The position numbers and the translations under genes are program-made. Below, one piece after another: positions 1-7,272 of a stretch of 8,088 bases of DNA; the stretch's first letter is position 1; each line of letters starts with the position of its first letter. The notes beneath the pieces were generated by a model. The model was not told where the DNA came from and made no database searches. It saw only the letters and a list, made by a program, of their open reading frames with translations. Source of the DNA: Actinomycetota bacterium (GTDB lineage: Bacteria; Actinomycetota; Humimicrobiia; Humimicrobiales; Humimicrobiaceae); the NCBI GenBank assembly GCA_028695395.1, contig JAQVJB010000083.1, forward strand, positions 1-8,088. The letters run 5' to 3'.

Positions 1-258
1 GAAGGTTTTATAGCTAATGAAACTTATGTCATTGCTGTAACCAGACCTGATGGCTCTATCGTAAAAGGCGATGGCTCATTAGAAGAAGGTCCAGATGAAA
101 TAGATACTGATAAAAAAGGCCGTTTTAAATATAAATACCTTCTTGAAAAAGTATCTGAAACATTTGACCCTGCAGGTACTTATCTCATAGAGGTATTCGA
201 CAGCACCGGTGCTTTAATCGCTTATAATAATTTTACTGACAGCACAGTCAGGTGGTAG
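1..258 (+). CDS. C-terminal fragment of a probable secreted/surface protein with an Ig-like (beta-sandwich) terminal domain
   Basis: An open frame runs from base 1 to the TAG at 256-258 with no start in the window, so only the last 85 residues are seen. The visible part alternates short beta-strand-like stretches with polar turns: an early segment TYVIAVTRPDGSIV, an acidic patch (EEGPDEIDTD), then GRFKYKYLL, and near the end GTYLIEVFDSTG and an NFTDSTVRW tail. The order 'xVTxPDGS ... D..G.F.Y.Y.L ... GTY.IEV.DS.G' resembles Ig-like repeats that end large extracellular proteins of Gram-positive bacteria. No LPXTG sorting motif or C-terminal membrane helix is visible. The exact family cannot be named from this fragment, and the function is unknown. 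It is separated from the next gene by a terminator-like hairpin, so it belongs to a different transcription unit. Confidence 0.7.
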   Translation, partial: EGFIANETYVIAVTRPDGSIVKGDGSLEEGPDEIDTDKKGRFKYKYLLEKVSETFDPAGTYLIEVFDSTGALIAYNNFTDSTVRW

Positions 259-306
259 CAGCAATTATATTTATAAGGGTTTTAAATTAAATTATATAAA
301 TTAACT

Positions 307-380
307 AAAACAAGCTATACAGCATTTATTAATTAATAAGACTAATATTGCAAATGAATGTCTGTGTAGCTTGTTTTTTA
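307..380 (+). terminator. Long-looped hairpin with T-rich tail downstream of the surface-protein fragment
   Basis: The arm AAAACAAGCTATACAG (307-322) pairs with CTGTGTAGCTTGTTTT (362-377), with one G-U wobble in RNA. The right arm runs directly into TTTTTTATTTTTCTTTTTT. The loop is about 39 nt, longer than usual for an intrinsic terminator, though CATTT/AAATG segments inside could shorten it. Placement just after a stop codon and before an independently promoted gene supports termination. Confidence 0.65.
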
Positions 381-445
381 TTTTTCTTTTTTAAAATATG
401 GTTATTTCCTTCGATAAGTGCTTTATAGCTTAAAAAAATAAATGT

Positions 446-474
446 TTGTAAGAGATTTAATTTAATAATAATAT
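446..474 (+). promoter_or_regulatory. Candidate sigma-A-type promoter for the SDR/amidase pair
   Basis: TTGTAA (446-451) and TAATAT (469-474) are separated by 17 bases, close to the TTGACA-N17-TATAAT consensus. They lie about 30 bases before the ribosome binding site of the SDR gene. The region is extremely AT-rich, so chance matches are common and this is only a best candidate. Confidence 0.3.
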
Positions 475-504
475 ATGGTTATAAAATAATATAAGGAGGA
501 AGAA

Positions 505-1263
505 ATGAAACTAATAGACAAGGTGGCAATAGTAACAGGTGCTGCTTCCGGCATAGGAAGGGCAACTGCTATTCTTTATGCAAAAGAAGGGGCTAAAGTC
601 ATTGTATCAGATATTAATCTCGAAGCAGCAAAAGAAACAGTAAAAATGATAGAGGATAACAAAGGCAGCGCTATAGCCGTAATGACCGACATGTCAAAGG
701 CAGAGGATGTTAAAAAACTTGTAGAATCAACCATTGAGAAATATGGTACTTTAGACATCCTGGTAAACAATGCAGGCATAATGGATAACTTTATTCCTTT
801 AGGCGAAATAACTGACGAACTCTGGGAAAAAGTATGTACAGTTAATACAACAGGCTCAATGAGGCTTATGAGAGAATCTCTAAAAATATTCCTTGAAAAG
901 AATAAGGGAATAATAATAAATATAGCATCTTTGGGAGGTCTTTATGGCAGTAGAGCCGGAGCTGCTTACACTGCTTCTAAATATGCTATAGTAGGATTAA
1001 CAAAGAATGTAGGGTTTCAGTATGCATCAAATGGAATAAGATGTAATGCAATAGCGCCTGGTTCTGTAGAAACAAATATCGGTGCTACAATAACTGCCCC
1101 AAGTGAGTTTGGCATGTCTAAAGCTATGAGCGGAATAAATTTAAGCCCCAGAGCTGGAAAGCCTGAAGAAATTGCTTCAGTCGCTTTATTTCTGGCTTCA
1201 GATGAATCCAGTTTTGTTAATGGTGAAGTTATTGTCGCTGATGGTGGCTGGTCGGCATATTGA
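505..1263 (+). CDS. Short-chain dehydrogenase/reductase (SDR), classical type, probably NAD-dependent
   Basis: Cytosolic Rossmann-fold oxidoreductase of 252 residues, the normal length for classical SDRs. Visible motifs in order: the cofactor glycine motif TGAASGIG (11-18); an acidic D36 at the end of the second beta strand, which in this family favours NAD(H) over NADP(H); D62 at the adenine site; NNAG (88-91); N114; and the catalytic S142, Y155 and K159 (YTASK). The C-terminus has the usual segments PRAGKPEEIASVALFLAS and NGEVIVADGG. The ATG is preceded by AAGGAGGA (493-500), four bases before the start. It probably oxidises a secondary alcohol or reduces a ketone. FabG-like ketoacyl reductases, sugar-alcohol/aldose dehydrogenases and acetoin/diol dehydrogenases all share these motifs, so the substrate is not determined. 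It is followed after 70 bp by an amidase-family gene and likely shares its transcript. Confidence 0.93.
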   Translation: MKLIDKVAIVTGAASGIGRATAILYAKEGAKVIVSDINLEAAKETVKMIEDNKGSAIAVMTDMSKAEDVKKLVESTIEKYGTLDILVNNAGIMDNFIPLGEITDELWEKVCTVNTTGSMRLMRESLKIFLEKNKGIIINIASLGGLYGSRAGAAYTASKYAIVGLTKNVGFQYASNGIRCNAIAPGSVETNIGATITAPSEFGMSKAMSGINLSPRAGKPEEIASVALFLASDESSFVNGEVIVADGGWSAY

Positions 1264-1333
1264 TATTAGAAATTAAATTCATAAATTTAAAAGAGAAATA
1301 CAAAAAGATTTATAATTCCATGAGAGGAGAAAA

Positions 1334-2296
1334 ATGATAAATATTGACAAAGAAAAGATGAGCTATACTTTTGATTATAACAGAAAGCCGATTATTAAAG
1401 TTTCACAAGGTGAAAGTTTTACTCTTTCAACAGAAGACAATCTTTCAGGACTTGTAAAATCCGAAAAAGACCTCCCTTTACCAGAAAACCTTAAACCTTA
1501 CAGTGAAGCTGTTCCAGTAAAGAATAATCCTATAACAGGACCTGTCTATATCGAAGGTGCTCAAAAAGGAGATTTGCTGGAAATAACAATAGAAAAAATA
1601 GCTCCGAATGATTATGGAATATCAAACATCATCCCTCAGAATGGCTTACTTCAAAATCATTTAAAATGGCCGGAATTAAGTAAAGCATATACCAAAATAA
1701 TCAAACATTTGCCAGGTCCAAGCGGCACTACAAGAGACGGCACAGGTGTTTTTAATGAAAAGCTTTCATATAAGCTTGCCCCTTTTATCGGTACAATTGG
1801 AGTCTGTCCTGAATTTGAAATACTTTCAAGCATGACCGGCCAGTTCCCCTGCTGCGGAAACTGGGACTGCAGGGATATCAAGGAAAAAAGTAAATTATAT
1901 TTAAACTGTTATCATGAAGGGGCATTACTTTACATAGGTGACGTTCATGCAAGCCAGGGCGATACCGAGCTGACCTGGTCAGCAGATGAGACTAAATCAG
2001 AAGTTACTGTAAGCTGCAAAGTAATAAAAAATAAAACAATACCCTATGCAAGAATTGAAAAGGAAGATTCGATAATACAATTATTTACTGACAGCCCTAT
2101 GGAAAATGCAGTTGAAAATGCAATAATTAATTTAATGGATTGGATCGTAGAAGACTATGGATTAAATCCAAGAGATCTATATGTAATGCTTTCCGTTCTT
2201 CCGGAATTCAGGATAAATGTTTATCAGATGGTAATCCATCCTTTATTCCAGTCTGTTGTAGGTGCTGAATTTCCAAAGAAGTATCTTGTTAAGTAG
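1334..2296 (+). CDS. Acetamidase/formamidase family protein (FmdA/AmdA-like hydrolase)
   Basis: Predicted cytosolic metal-dependent amidohydrolase of 320 residues, within the usual length range of the family. Family hallmarks seen: NPITGPVYIEGAQKGDLL (65-82), matching the N-terminal 'NP.TGPv.V.GA.pGD.L' block; PFIGTIGVCP (150-159); GNWDCRDI (175-182), corresponding to the conserved 'GGN.D...' metal/active-site region; GDVHASQGDTE (202-212), matching the diagnostic 'GD.HA.QGDGE' block; and a C-terminal MLSVLPEFRINVYQM-type segment. Known members release ammonia from formamide or acetamide. The first glycine of the GGN motif is replaced (CCGNWD) and TEL follows QGD in place of the common GEV, so the substrate may differ. 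The start has a good SD (GAGAGGAG, 1322-1329). Gap to the upstream SDR is 70 bp without a hairpin, and a strong terminator follows. Confidence 0.9.
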   Translation: MINIDKEKMSYTFDYNRKPIIKVSQGESFTLSTEDNLSGLVKSEKDLPLPENLKPYSEAVPVKNNPITGPVYIEGAQKGDLLEITIEKIAPNDYGISNIIPQNGLLQNHLKWPELSKAYTKIIKHLPGPSGTTRDGTGVFNEKLSYKLAPFIGTIGVCPEFEILSSMTGQFPCCGNWDCRDIKEKSKLYLNCYHEGALLYIGDVHASQGDTELTWSADETKSEVTVSCKVIKNKTIPYARIEKEDSIIQLFTDSPMENAVENAIINLMDWIVEDYGLNPRDLYVMLSVLPEFRINVYQMVIHPLFQSVVGAEFPKKYLVK

Positions 2297-2379
2297 ATGA
2301 AAGTTTAAAGAAATTTTACTTAACCAAGCTATTGCACATATGAATTGTTTATATTTCTTTAAAATGTATTTGTTGTTTT

Positions 2380-2417
2380 AAAAAAAGCCTGAGAATAAAA
2401 ATTCTCAGGCTTTTTTT
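2380..2417. terminator. Bidirectional intrinsic terminator between convergent genes
   Basis: GCCTGAGAAT (2387-2396) and ATTCTCAGGC (2401-2410) form a perfect 10-bp stem with an AAAA loop. It is flanked by A7 on the left (2380-2386) and T7 on the right (2411-2417), so both strands give a stem followed by a U run. It lies between the ends of the plus-strand amidase gene and the minus-strand E2 gene and should terminate both. Confidence 0.95.
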
Positions 2418-2477
2418 AAATGTTACTTTGCCTGTCTTTAAAATAGTTATATTTCTCAGAGTTTCAAGATTATTTCA

Positions 2478-3722
2478 TTAAAAAACAAGCAATTCCGGAT
2501 TTTCAGCAAACTCTACAAATCTCTGGAGATACTTTGCAGCATCTGCTCCATCAATGATTCTGTGGTCAACTGCAAGACAAAAATCCATATATGATTTTTC
2601 TACAATATCATCATTCTCGAGCGCCAATTGTTTATAAATAGTACCTACAGTCAATATGGCAGCCTGTGGAGGATTTATTATGGCTGTAAAGTTTCTTACG
2701 CCGAACATCCCAAGATTGCTTATAGTAAATGTCCCCCTATTCAGCTCGTCAAGACCAAGACTGGACTGTTTTGCTTTTTCAACAAGCTCTTTTCTTTTCT
2801 TAGCAATATCTAAAAGACCAAGTTTGTCAGTATTAAAGATTGTAGGAACAACCAGACCATCTTCGATTGCAACAGCCAAACCTATGTTTATATCATCATA
2901 TATTATGAAATTCTCATTCTGCAAAGAAGAATTTATCTTTATATGTTCTCTAAGGGTGTTTGCTGCAATCTTAATAATAAGATCTGTTATATTTAAATCA
3001 GCACCTAGGTTTTTAGCTTTATCTTTCAATCTTTCCCTTAAGGCAATCAGATTATCTACACAGGCAACGGAAGTAAGAATAATATGAGGCATAGTTGCTT
3101 TGGACTGTACCATTTTTTCTGCAATGATTTTTCTAATCCCCTTTAAAGGTGCACTGCTTTTTACATTAATCTGTCCAGAATCAGCTGCCAGCTGGGAAAC
3201 TGCTCCCTGTGAAGGGCTAGCATCTTTTGTTACCGTTTTGCTTTCTGCTGCAGCTAATATATCTTCTTTTACAATCCTTCCGCCAGGACCTGTTCCTTTA
3301 ACGGCTGAAAGGTCGACACCTTTTTCCTCTGCAAGTTTTTTGGCAAGAGGGCTTATTTTTACTTGTGACGGATTACTATTTTTTGCTGCTGACTGTGCAA
3401 CAGCTTCTTTTTTTTCAGTTTTGGCAACTTCAGGCTCTTTTACGGTTGCAGAAGCCTTGCTTTTACTCACTTCAGGGATTTCTTCATTTTCTTCTCCGAT
3501 AAAAGCAATGACTTCCAGCACAGGGACATCTTCCCCTTCCTGCCTAAGTATCTTTCTTAATATACCGTCATTTGCTGCTTCCACTTCCATGGAAACTTTA
3601 TCAGTCATTATCTCAAGAAGAATATCTCCTACTTCTACTTTGTCTCCTTCTTTTTTTATCCACTTCTCTATTTTGCCTGTCTCCATCAATACTCCGATTT
3701 TAGGCATAATAACTTCAAACAT
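2478..3722 (-). CDS. 2-oxoacid/acetoin dehydrogenase complex E2 component, dihydrolipoamide acyltransferase
   Basis: Core subunit of a lipoate-dependent dehydrogenase complex: it transfers the acyl group made by E1 from lipoamide to CoA. It has 414 residues in the usual modular order. An N-terminal lipoyl domain (about 1-78) carries the lipoylation lysine K42 in TDKVSME. An Ala/Lys/Glu-rich mobile linker covers about 82-119. The peripheral subunit-binding domain (about 121-158) contains ISPLAKKLAEEKGVDLSAV and GTGPGGRIVKEDI. A second linker follows, then the catalytic domain from about 190 with the active-site DHRIIDG (386-392; H387, D391). There is one lipoyl domain only, as is common in Gram-positive E2s. 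AAGGAG (3729-3734) sits six bases before the ATG. It is the last gene of the group, 55 bp after the transaldolase, and ends at a strong terminator. AcoC-like (acetoin) versus AceF-like (pyruvate) identity cannot be settled by eye. Confidence 0.95.
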   Translation of the reverse strand: MFEVIMPKIGVLMETGKIEKWIKKEGDKVEVGDILLEIMTDKVSMEVEAANDGILRKILRQEGEDVPVLEVIAFIGEENEEIPEVSKSKASATVKEPEVAKTEKKEAVAQSAAKNSNPSQVKISPLAKKLAEEKGVDLSAVKGTGPGGRIVKEDILAAAESKTVTKDASPSQGAVSQLAADSGQINVKSSAPLKGIRKIIAEKMVQSKATMPHIILTSVACVDNLIALRERLKDKAKNLGADLNITDLIIKIAANTLREHIKINSSLQNENFIIYDDINIGLAVAIEDGLVVPTIFNTDKLGLLDIAKKRKELVEKAKQSSLGLDELNRGTFTISNLGMFGVRNFTAIINPPQAAILTVGTIYKQLALENDDIVEKSYMDFCLAVDHRIIDGADAAKYLQRFVEFAENPELLVF

Positions 3723-3777
3723 ATTTATCTCCTTAATAATTTTGCTTACTAACTCAGATTTTATAATCTAAGGATTT

Positions 3778-4974
3778 TTAACGTAAAGCTTTTTTTCTTT
3801 CAATTACATAATCCTCAATAAATTTCATCGAGCCACGGAATTCATTTGCTGTATATTGGAATGCAGGCTGGGCAACAAAATCATCATCTTTTATTCCATC
3901 TTCTTCGTACCCTTCTACAAAGTAAGGTATCTTTAAAAGCTTGTCCATGATATCTTTTGGAACTGGCTCCTGCCATGTGTTTGTCACATCTTTTTCACGG
4001 TAAAGTTTGTTGAAGTCTTCTATCATTCCAGGGTTAATAGTAAATACCATATCCGCACCTGCTATCTTTTCAATATGATATACAACATCAGGAGTCGGCC
4101 CTACTCTTGTAGAGCAAAGGAGAAGTTTTGAGCTGTAGCCGTTTTTAGGGTCTGCCAGTATTTCAAGTGCTTTTTTGGCTATTGCAATTCCTGCCCATCT
4201 CTTTAAATCGGCAGTAAGTTCGATTCCCACTGATTTTGCGCTTTCTTCAAACTGTTCCCTGTCTTCAAACCTTGCAAGCATTATGGTTATTACTGAACGC
4301 CATTTACCGTAATCCATACCTTTGCTTTTTCCAAGCTCAAGCCCTGCTTTTACAGCTTTTGCAACTGCAACTACCTGAGGAATATCAAACACCAAAGTAG
4401 AGTTTGTCGGTATTCCAAGAGATGTAAGTATCTGTATTACAAATATGCCTTCTTTTGAACCCGGACATTTAATCATTATATTGTCTCCGAGGCTTTTAAG
4501 GTCAAGTGCCTGACGAAGCATCTCGCGTGCATTTATTATCTGATTCGGATCTACCTGCGCGCTGACATATCCTTTTTTATAAGCTGACTTTTCAAAAAGA
4601 GGCATGTAAAGTTTTGCGCCTTCTTCTGTTATTGCCTTATATACTTCCCATGCTATCTGATAATCTGTCTTGGTAGGATTTTCTTTTATAACTCTGTCAA
4701 CAACTGGATCTGTGTGTTCAGGGATAAGTTTTAATACATCGCTTGTAAGTCTAGGGTTTGTTGTCACGCCGTCAAAAACTATGCTTTCAGGACTGTCTGT
4801 GTTAAAAAGAGTATCAAGCTGTTTTTTTAAAGTATCCTTGTAGCTGTCCTGTTCTGCATCCACTGTTTTTTTAGCCCATGATTTGTAAATAAGTGGTGAT
4901 GAGTCCCACCATACTTCCATATTGTCTGAAGTAGCTGAAAGTCTTCCTATCGCACATTTTTTATAATCTTGCAT
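3778..4974 (-). CDS. Transaldolase-family protein, long divergent form
   Basis: A predicted Schiff-base (class I) aldolase/transaldolase with a TIM-barrel fold, 398 residues. This is longer than classical TalB (about 315) or the short FSA/MipB-like enzymes (about 215-220). Landmarks: WWDSSPLIY (22-30) at the first strand, where an Asp is catalytic in the family; FDGVTTNPRLTSD (67-79), the conserved T-x-NP motif; GYVSAQVDP (135-143), matching 'G.vS.EvdP'; IMIKCPGSKEG (166-176), with K169 as the likely Schiff-base lysine in the position of the family's 'vKiP.T.EG'; and NSTLVFD (192-198), matching 'N.TLiFs'. The typical 'SPFVGR' phosphate-binding segment is not seen, and about 80 extra residues lie at the ends. 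It could transfer a dihydroxyacetone unit between sugar phosphates, or simply cleave a ketose. Its position between E1 beta and E2 suggests a role tied to that complex. SD GGAGAG is at 4978-4983. Confidence 0.88.
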   Translation of the reverse strand: MQDYKKCAIGRLSATSDNMEVWWDSSPLIYKSWAKKTVDAEQDSYKDTLKKQLDTLFNTDSPESIVFDGVTTNPRLTSDVLKLIPEHTDPVVDRVIKENPTKTDYQIAWEVYKAITEEGAKLYMPLFEKSAYKKGYVSAQVDPNQIINAREMLRQALDLKSLGDNIMIKCPGSKEGIFVIQILTSLGIPTNSTLVFDIPQVVAVAKAVKAGLELGKSKGMDYGKWRSVITIMLARFEDREQFEESAKSVGIELTADLKRWAGIAIAKKALEILADPKNGYSSKLLLCSTRVGPTPDVVYHIEKIAGADMVFTINPGMIEDFNKLYREKDVTNTWQEPVPKDIMDKLLKIPYFVEGYEEDGIKDDDFVAQPAFQYTANEFRGSMKFIEDYVIERKKALR

Positions 4975-5050
4975 ATTCTCTCCAAATTATATTTTTTTAT
5001 ATTTTATTATAGAATAAAAAATTTAAATTTATTTCTATAAAATTATTTTA

Positions 5051-5095
5051 ACTTTCCAGGCCGTATAGCCATATTTTGCTTACAACCTGGAAAGT
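5051..5095 (-). other. Perfect 10-bp inverted repeat in the E1 beta-transaldolase gap
   Basis: ACTTTCCAGG (5051-5060) and CCTGGAAAGT (5086-5095) are exact reverse complements, separated by 25 bases, in an otherwise very AT-rich 175-bp gap. On the minus strand the downstream side continues TAAAATAATTTT, which is not a clean U tract. It could therefore be a weak internal attenuator, a transcript-stability or processing stem, or a long-spaced protein site. The inverted repeat is seen directly; its function is inferred. Confidence 0.6.
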
Positions 5096-5149
5096 ATTCT
5101 TAAATATCTGAAAAATAATTATTAAAAAATCTTAAATAAAGACTATTTA

Positions 5150-6139
5150 TTAATTTTTACCTAAAACTTTTAATATACCGTCTTTAATCCTGTCAACATT
5201 TGGTATCATTTCCTGTTCCAGTATATAGCTGTAAGGAACAGGGCAGTTTTTTCCTGCTATACGTATAGGAGGTGCATCAAGATAATCAAAACCTTTTTCA
5301 ATTACCTGTGTTATTACCTCACCCATAAAACTTCCAAAACTGCAAGCTTCTTCTACGCATAGTAATTTACCAGTTTTTTCAACAGATGCCATAACAGTAT
5401 CTATATCTAATGGTCTGATTGTCCTTAAATCAACAACTTCACAATCAATTCCCTGCTTTGAAAGTTCTTCGGCTGCTTCAAGGGATTTCTGTACCATATA
5501 TGAAGAAGCAACTATTGAAAGATCTTTACCCTGTCTTTTAACTTCAGCTTTTCCTAGCGGGATAGTGTAAATACCTTCTGGAACTTCCTGGGCATATTTT
5601 TTATTCTTGTAAAGAACCTTGTGCTCTAAAAATATCACGGGGTTATTGTCACGAACTGCAGAGATAAGCAAGCCCTTGGCATCATAAGGACATGAAGGCA
5701 TAACTACCTTTAGTCCCGGGATATGTGCAAATATAGCTTCCCAACTCTGTGAATGATGAGGTCCAAATCCGGCGCCGCCGCCTGATGCTGTTCTTAAAAC
5801 CATAGGTACTTTTGCCTTGCCGCCAAACATATATCTTATTTTTGCAGCTTGATTAAGAAGCTGATCCATTCCGCATGCTGTAAAATCTGAAAACATTATC
5901 TCAAGAATAGGCCTCATTCCCGTAACTGCAGCTCCGGCACTTGCTCCTATTATAGCTGCTTCTGAAATCGGTGTATCTCTTACACGTTCTGCACCAAATT
6001 CAGCAAATAAACCGTTTGTCAAACCAAAGGAACCACCATATAAACCAATGTCCTCGCCTATAAGAAAGACTCTTTCGTCTTCCTTCATTACTTCTCTTAT
6101 GCCATCTCTTATCGCTTCCAAATAGGTTAGCTCACTCAT
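5150..6139 (-). CDS. Thiamine-diphosphate-dependent dehydrogenase E1 component, beta subunit (acetoin/pyruvate/2-oxoacid type)
   Basis: Pairs with E1 alpha to form the alpha2-beta2 enzyme that decarboxylates a 2-oxoacid or cleaves an acyloin and acylates E2 lipoamide. From the start chosen here it has 329 residues, the typical length. Motifs (numbered from this start): TYLEAIRDGI near the N-terminus, GEDIG (28-32), the DTPISEAAIIG segment with the TPP-activating glutamate E60, FGPHHSQSWEA (about 125-135) with conserved histidines, and a C-terminal domain with VVDLRTIRPLD and VEEACSFGSFMGE. An in-frame ATG two codons upstream (6143-6145) has the SD (AAAGGAG, 6147-6153) only one base away. The ATG at 6137-6139 is seven bases away and matches the family N-terminus (M-x-E-x-TY.EA), so it is preferred. 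It follows E1 alpha by about 40 bp. The acetoin- versus pyruvate-type substrate is not determined. Confidence 0.94.
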   Translation of the reverse strand: MSELTYLEAIRDGIREVMKEDERVFLIGEDIGLYGGSFGLTNGLFAEFGAERVRDTPISEAAIIGASAGAAVTGMRPILEIMFSDFTACGMDQLLNQAAKIRYMFGGKAKVPMVLRTASGGGAGFGPHHSQSWEAIFAHIPGLKVVMPSCPYDAKGLLISAVRDNNPVIFLEHKVLYKNKKYAQEVPEGIYTIPLGKAEVKRQGKDLSIVASSYMVQKSLEAAEELSKQGIDCEVVDLRTIRPLDIDTVMASVEKTGKLLCVEEACSFGSFMGEVITQVIEKGFDYLDAPPIRIAGKNCPVPYSYILEQEMIPNVDRIKDGILKVLGKN

Positions 6140-6146
6140 TATCATT

Positions 6147-6153
6147 CTCCTTT
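6147..6153 (-). promoter_or_regulatory. Ribosome binding site deciding the E1 beta start
   Basis: On the minus strand AAAGGAG lies one base before a first ATG and seven bases before a second in-frame ATG (ATG-ATA-ATG). Only the second spacing is normal, so translation most likely begins at 6139 and not 6145. Confidence 0.7.
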
Positions 6154-6180
6154 ATTAAAAATTTAAAAAAATAATTATAA

Positions 6181-7227
6181 TTAATCTGCATAAACATCTG
6201 TTTCAAGTTCACTAAGATCAGGATAAGGGCTTGCTTCAGCAAAAGCAGCTGCAGCTTTGATATCCTCTATCGCTTTTTCCTCAATTTTTTTAGCTTCATC
6301 TTCAGAAATGATTCCAGATTCAATTAAAAATTCTCTATATCTTACAATAGGATCATATTCTTTCCACTGTTCAACTTCATCCTTTGTCCTATAAACCTGA
6401 GAATCATGTTTTGAGTGACCTCTCTGACGATAAGTTAAAGCTTCTATAAGTACAGGACCCTCACCTTTTCTGCAAACTTCTGCAAAGTGGGAGACAGTAT
6501 TAAAAACATCTACTATATTATTACCGTCTATTGTCACTCCTTTTACATTATAGGAAGCTTTTCTGTCTGATATTCTTTTAATTCTGGTTGATTTAATTAT
6601 CGGGGTTGACATGCCGTACTGATTATTTTCGCAATAAAATATTAAAGGCAGATCCCATACTGATGCAAGATTTAAAGATTCATGGAAAATTCCGTTATTA
6701 GTAGAAGCATCCCCTATAAAACCTATTACAACACCATCATTCTTTTTTAATTTATTAGTTAAAGAAGCTCCGACAGCAACTCCCATGCCTCCGCCGACTA
6801 TTCCATTAGCTCCAAGGTTATATGTATCCATATCAGCAATATGCATTGAGCCGCCCTTGCCTTTGCAATATCCATTTCCTTTACCGATAAGCTCAGCCAT
6901 CATGAGTTTAAGGTCAGCTTCTTTTGCAATACAATGTCCATGGCCTCTGTGATGTGAAACAATCCAATCGTTTTTTCTTATAGCATTCATTGCTCCGACC
7001 GCATTTGCTTCTTCACCTATATAAAGATGGCATGTACCATAAATCTGGCCTTTTAATATGAACTGCTCTACCTCCATTTCAAAATACCTTATCTGGAACA
7101 TTCTCTTAAGCATCTCGACTTTTTGCTCTTTTTTCAGATCTTTGAATCTATCAGCAACCTTATACTCCTTAAGATCTGTCAGTTTTTCCTTGATGATTGT
7201 ACATTCTCTTACTGTGCATTCCTTCAA
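6181..7227 (-). CDS. Thiamine-diphosphate-dependent dehydrogenase E1 component, alpha subunit (acetoin/pyruvate type)
   Basis: Catalytic alpha subunit that binds thiamine diphosphate with E1 beta. It has 348 residues from a TTG start supported by GAGGAGG (7236-7242) eight bases upstream; the first in-frame Met is at residue 39, inside the conserved region. Motifs: HLYIGEEANAVG (67-78), HHRGHGH (92-98), GKGGSMH (123-129), the TPP/Mg motif GDASTNNG (172-179) continuing to ENN (200-202), and the phosphorylation-loop-like YRQRGHSKHD. The TPP motif has Ala-Ser-Thr where GDGA is usual, but G-D and the downstream NN are retained. The presence of the RGHS loop and a neighbouring lipoyl E2 argues against a split transketolase. 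The N-terminal 30 residues are a Lys/Glu-rich extension with a duplicated ECT-x-x-ECT-like start. It is followed by E1 beta after about 40 bp. Confidence 0.94.
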   Translation of the reverse strand: MKECTVRECTIIKEKLTDLKEYKVADRFKDLKKEQKVEMLKRMFQIRYFEMEVEQFILKGQIYGTCHLYIGEEANAVGAMNAIRKNDWIVSHHRGHGHCIAKEADLKLMMAELIGKGNGYCKGKGGSMHIADMDTYNLGANGIVGGGMGVAVGASLTNKLKKNDGVVIGFIGDASTNNGIFHESLNLASVWDLPLIFYCENNQYGMSTPIIKSTRIKRISDRKASYNVKGVTIDGNNIVDVFNTVSHFAEVCRKGEGPVLIEALTYRQRGHSKHDSQVYRTKDEVEQWKEYDPIVRYREFLIESGIISEDEAKKIEEKAIEDIKAAAAFAEASPYPDLSELETDVYAD

Positions 7228-7235
7228 CTTAATTT

Positions 7236-7242
7236 CCTCCTC
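7236..7242 (-). promoter_or_regulatory. Strong Shine-Dalgarno supporting a TTG start for E1 alpha
   Basis: On the minus strand GAGGAGG is followed by eight bases and then TTG (7225-7227). There is no in-frame ATG near it, so the unusual TTG initiator is well supported. Confidence 0.8.
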
Positions 7243-7272
7243 TTATAATAATATCTAAATCTATTAAATAAT

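Noticed and set aside
2389..2394. CTGAGA, a hallmark word of the TPP riboswitch, near genes for a thiamine-diphosphate enzyme
   Set aside because: It is part of the perfect terminator stem between convergent genes, has no other riboswitch elements around it, and is downstream of the E2 gene.
2656..3771. Two long plus-strand open frames (2656-3087 and 3100-3771) opposite the E2 gene
   Set aside because: They are shadows of the E2 coding frame: low-complexity Ser/Phe/Leu-rich translations, no SD and no family resemblance, while the minus-strand E2 has complete domains and motifs.
4975..5040. TATAAT words upstream of the transaldolase as an internal promoter
   Set aside because: The stretch is almost entirely A and T, so such words are expected by chance, and no convincing -35 element is found at 16-18 bases upstream.
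5150..7227. Reading E1 alpha/E1 beta as a split transketolase, suggested by the nearby transaldolase and sugar kinase
   Set aside because: The alpha subunit has the HRGHG, GKGGSMH and RGHS-loop features of dehydrogenase E1, and a complete lipoyl-domain E2 is in the same group; split transketolases lack these.
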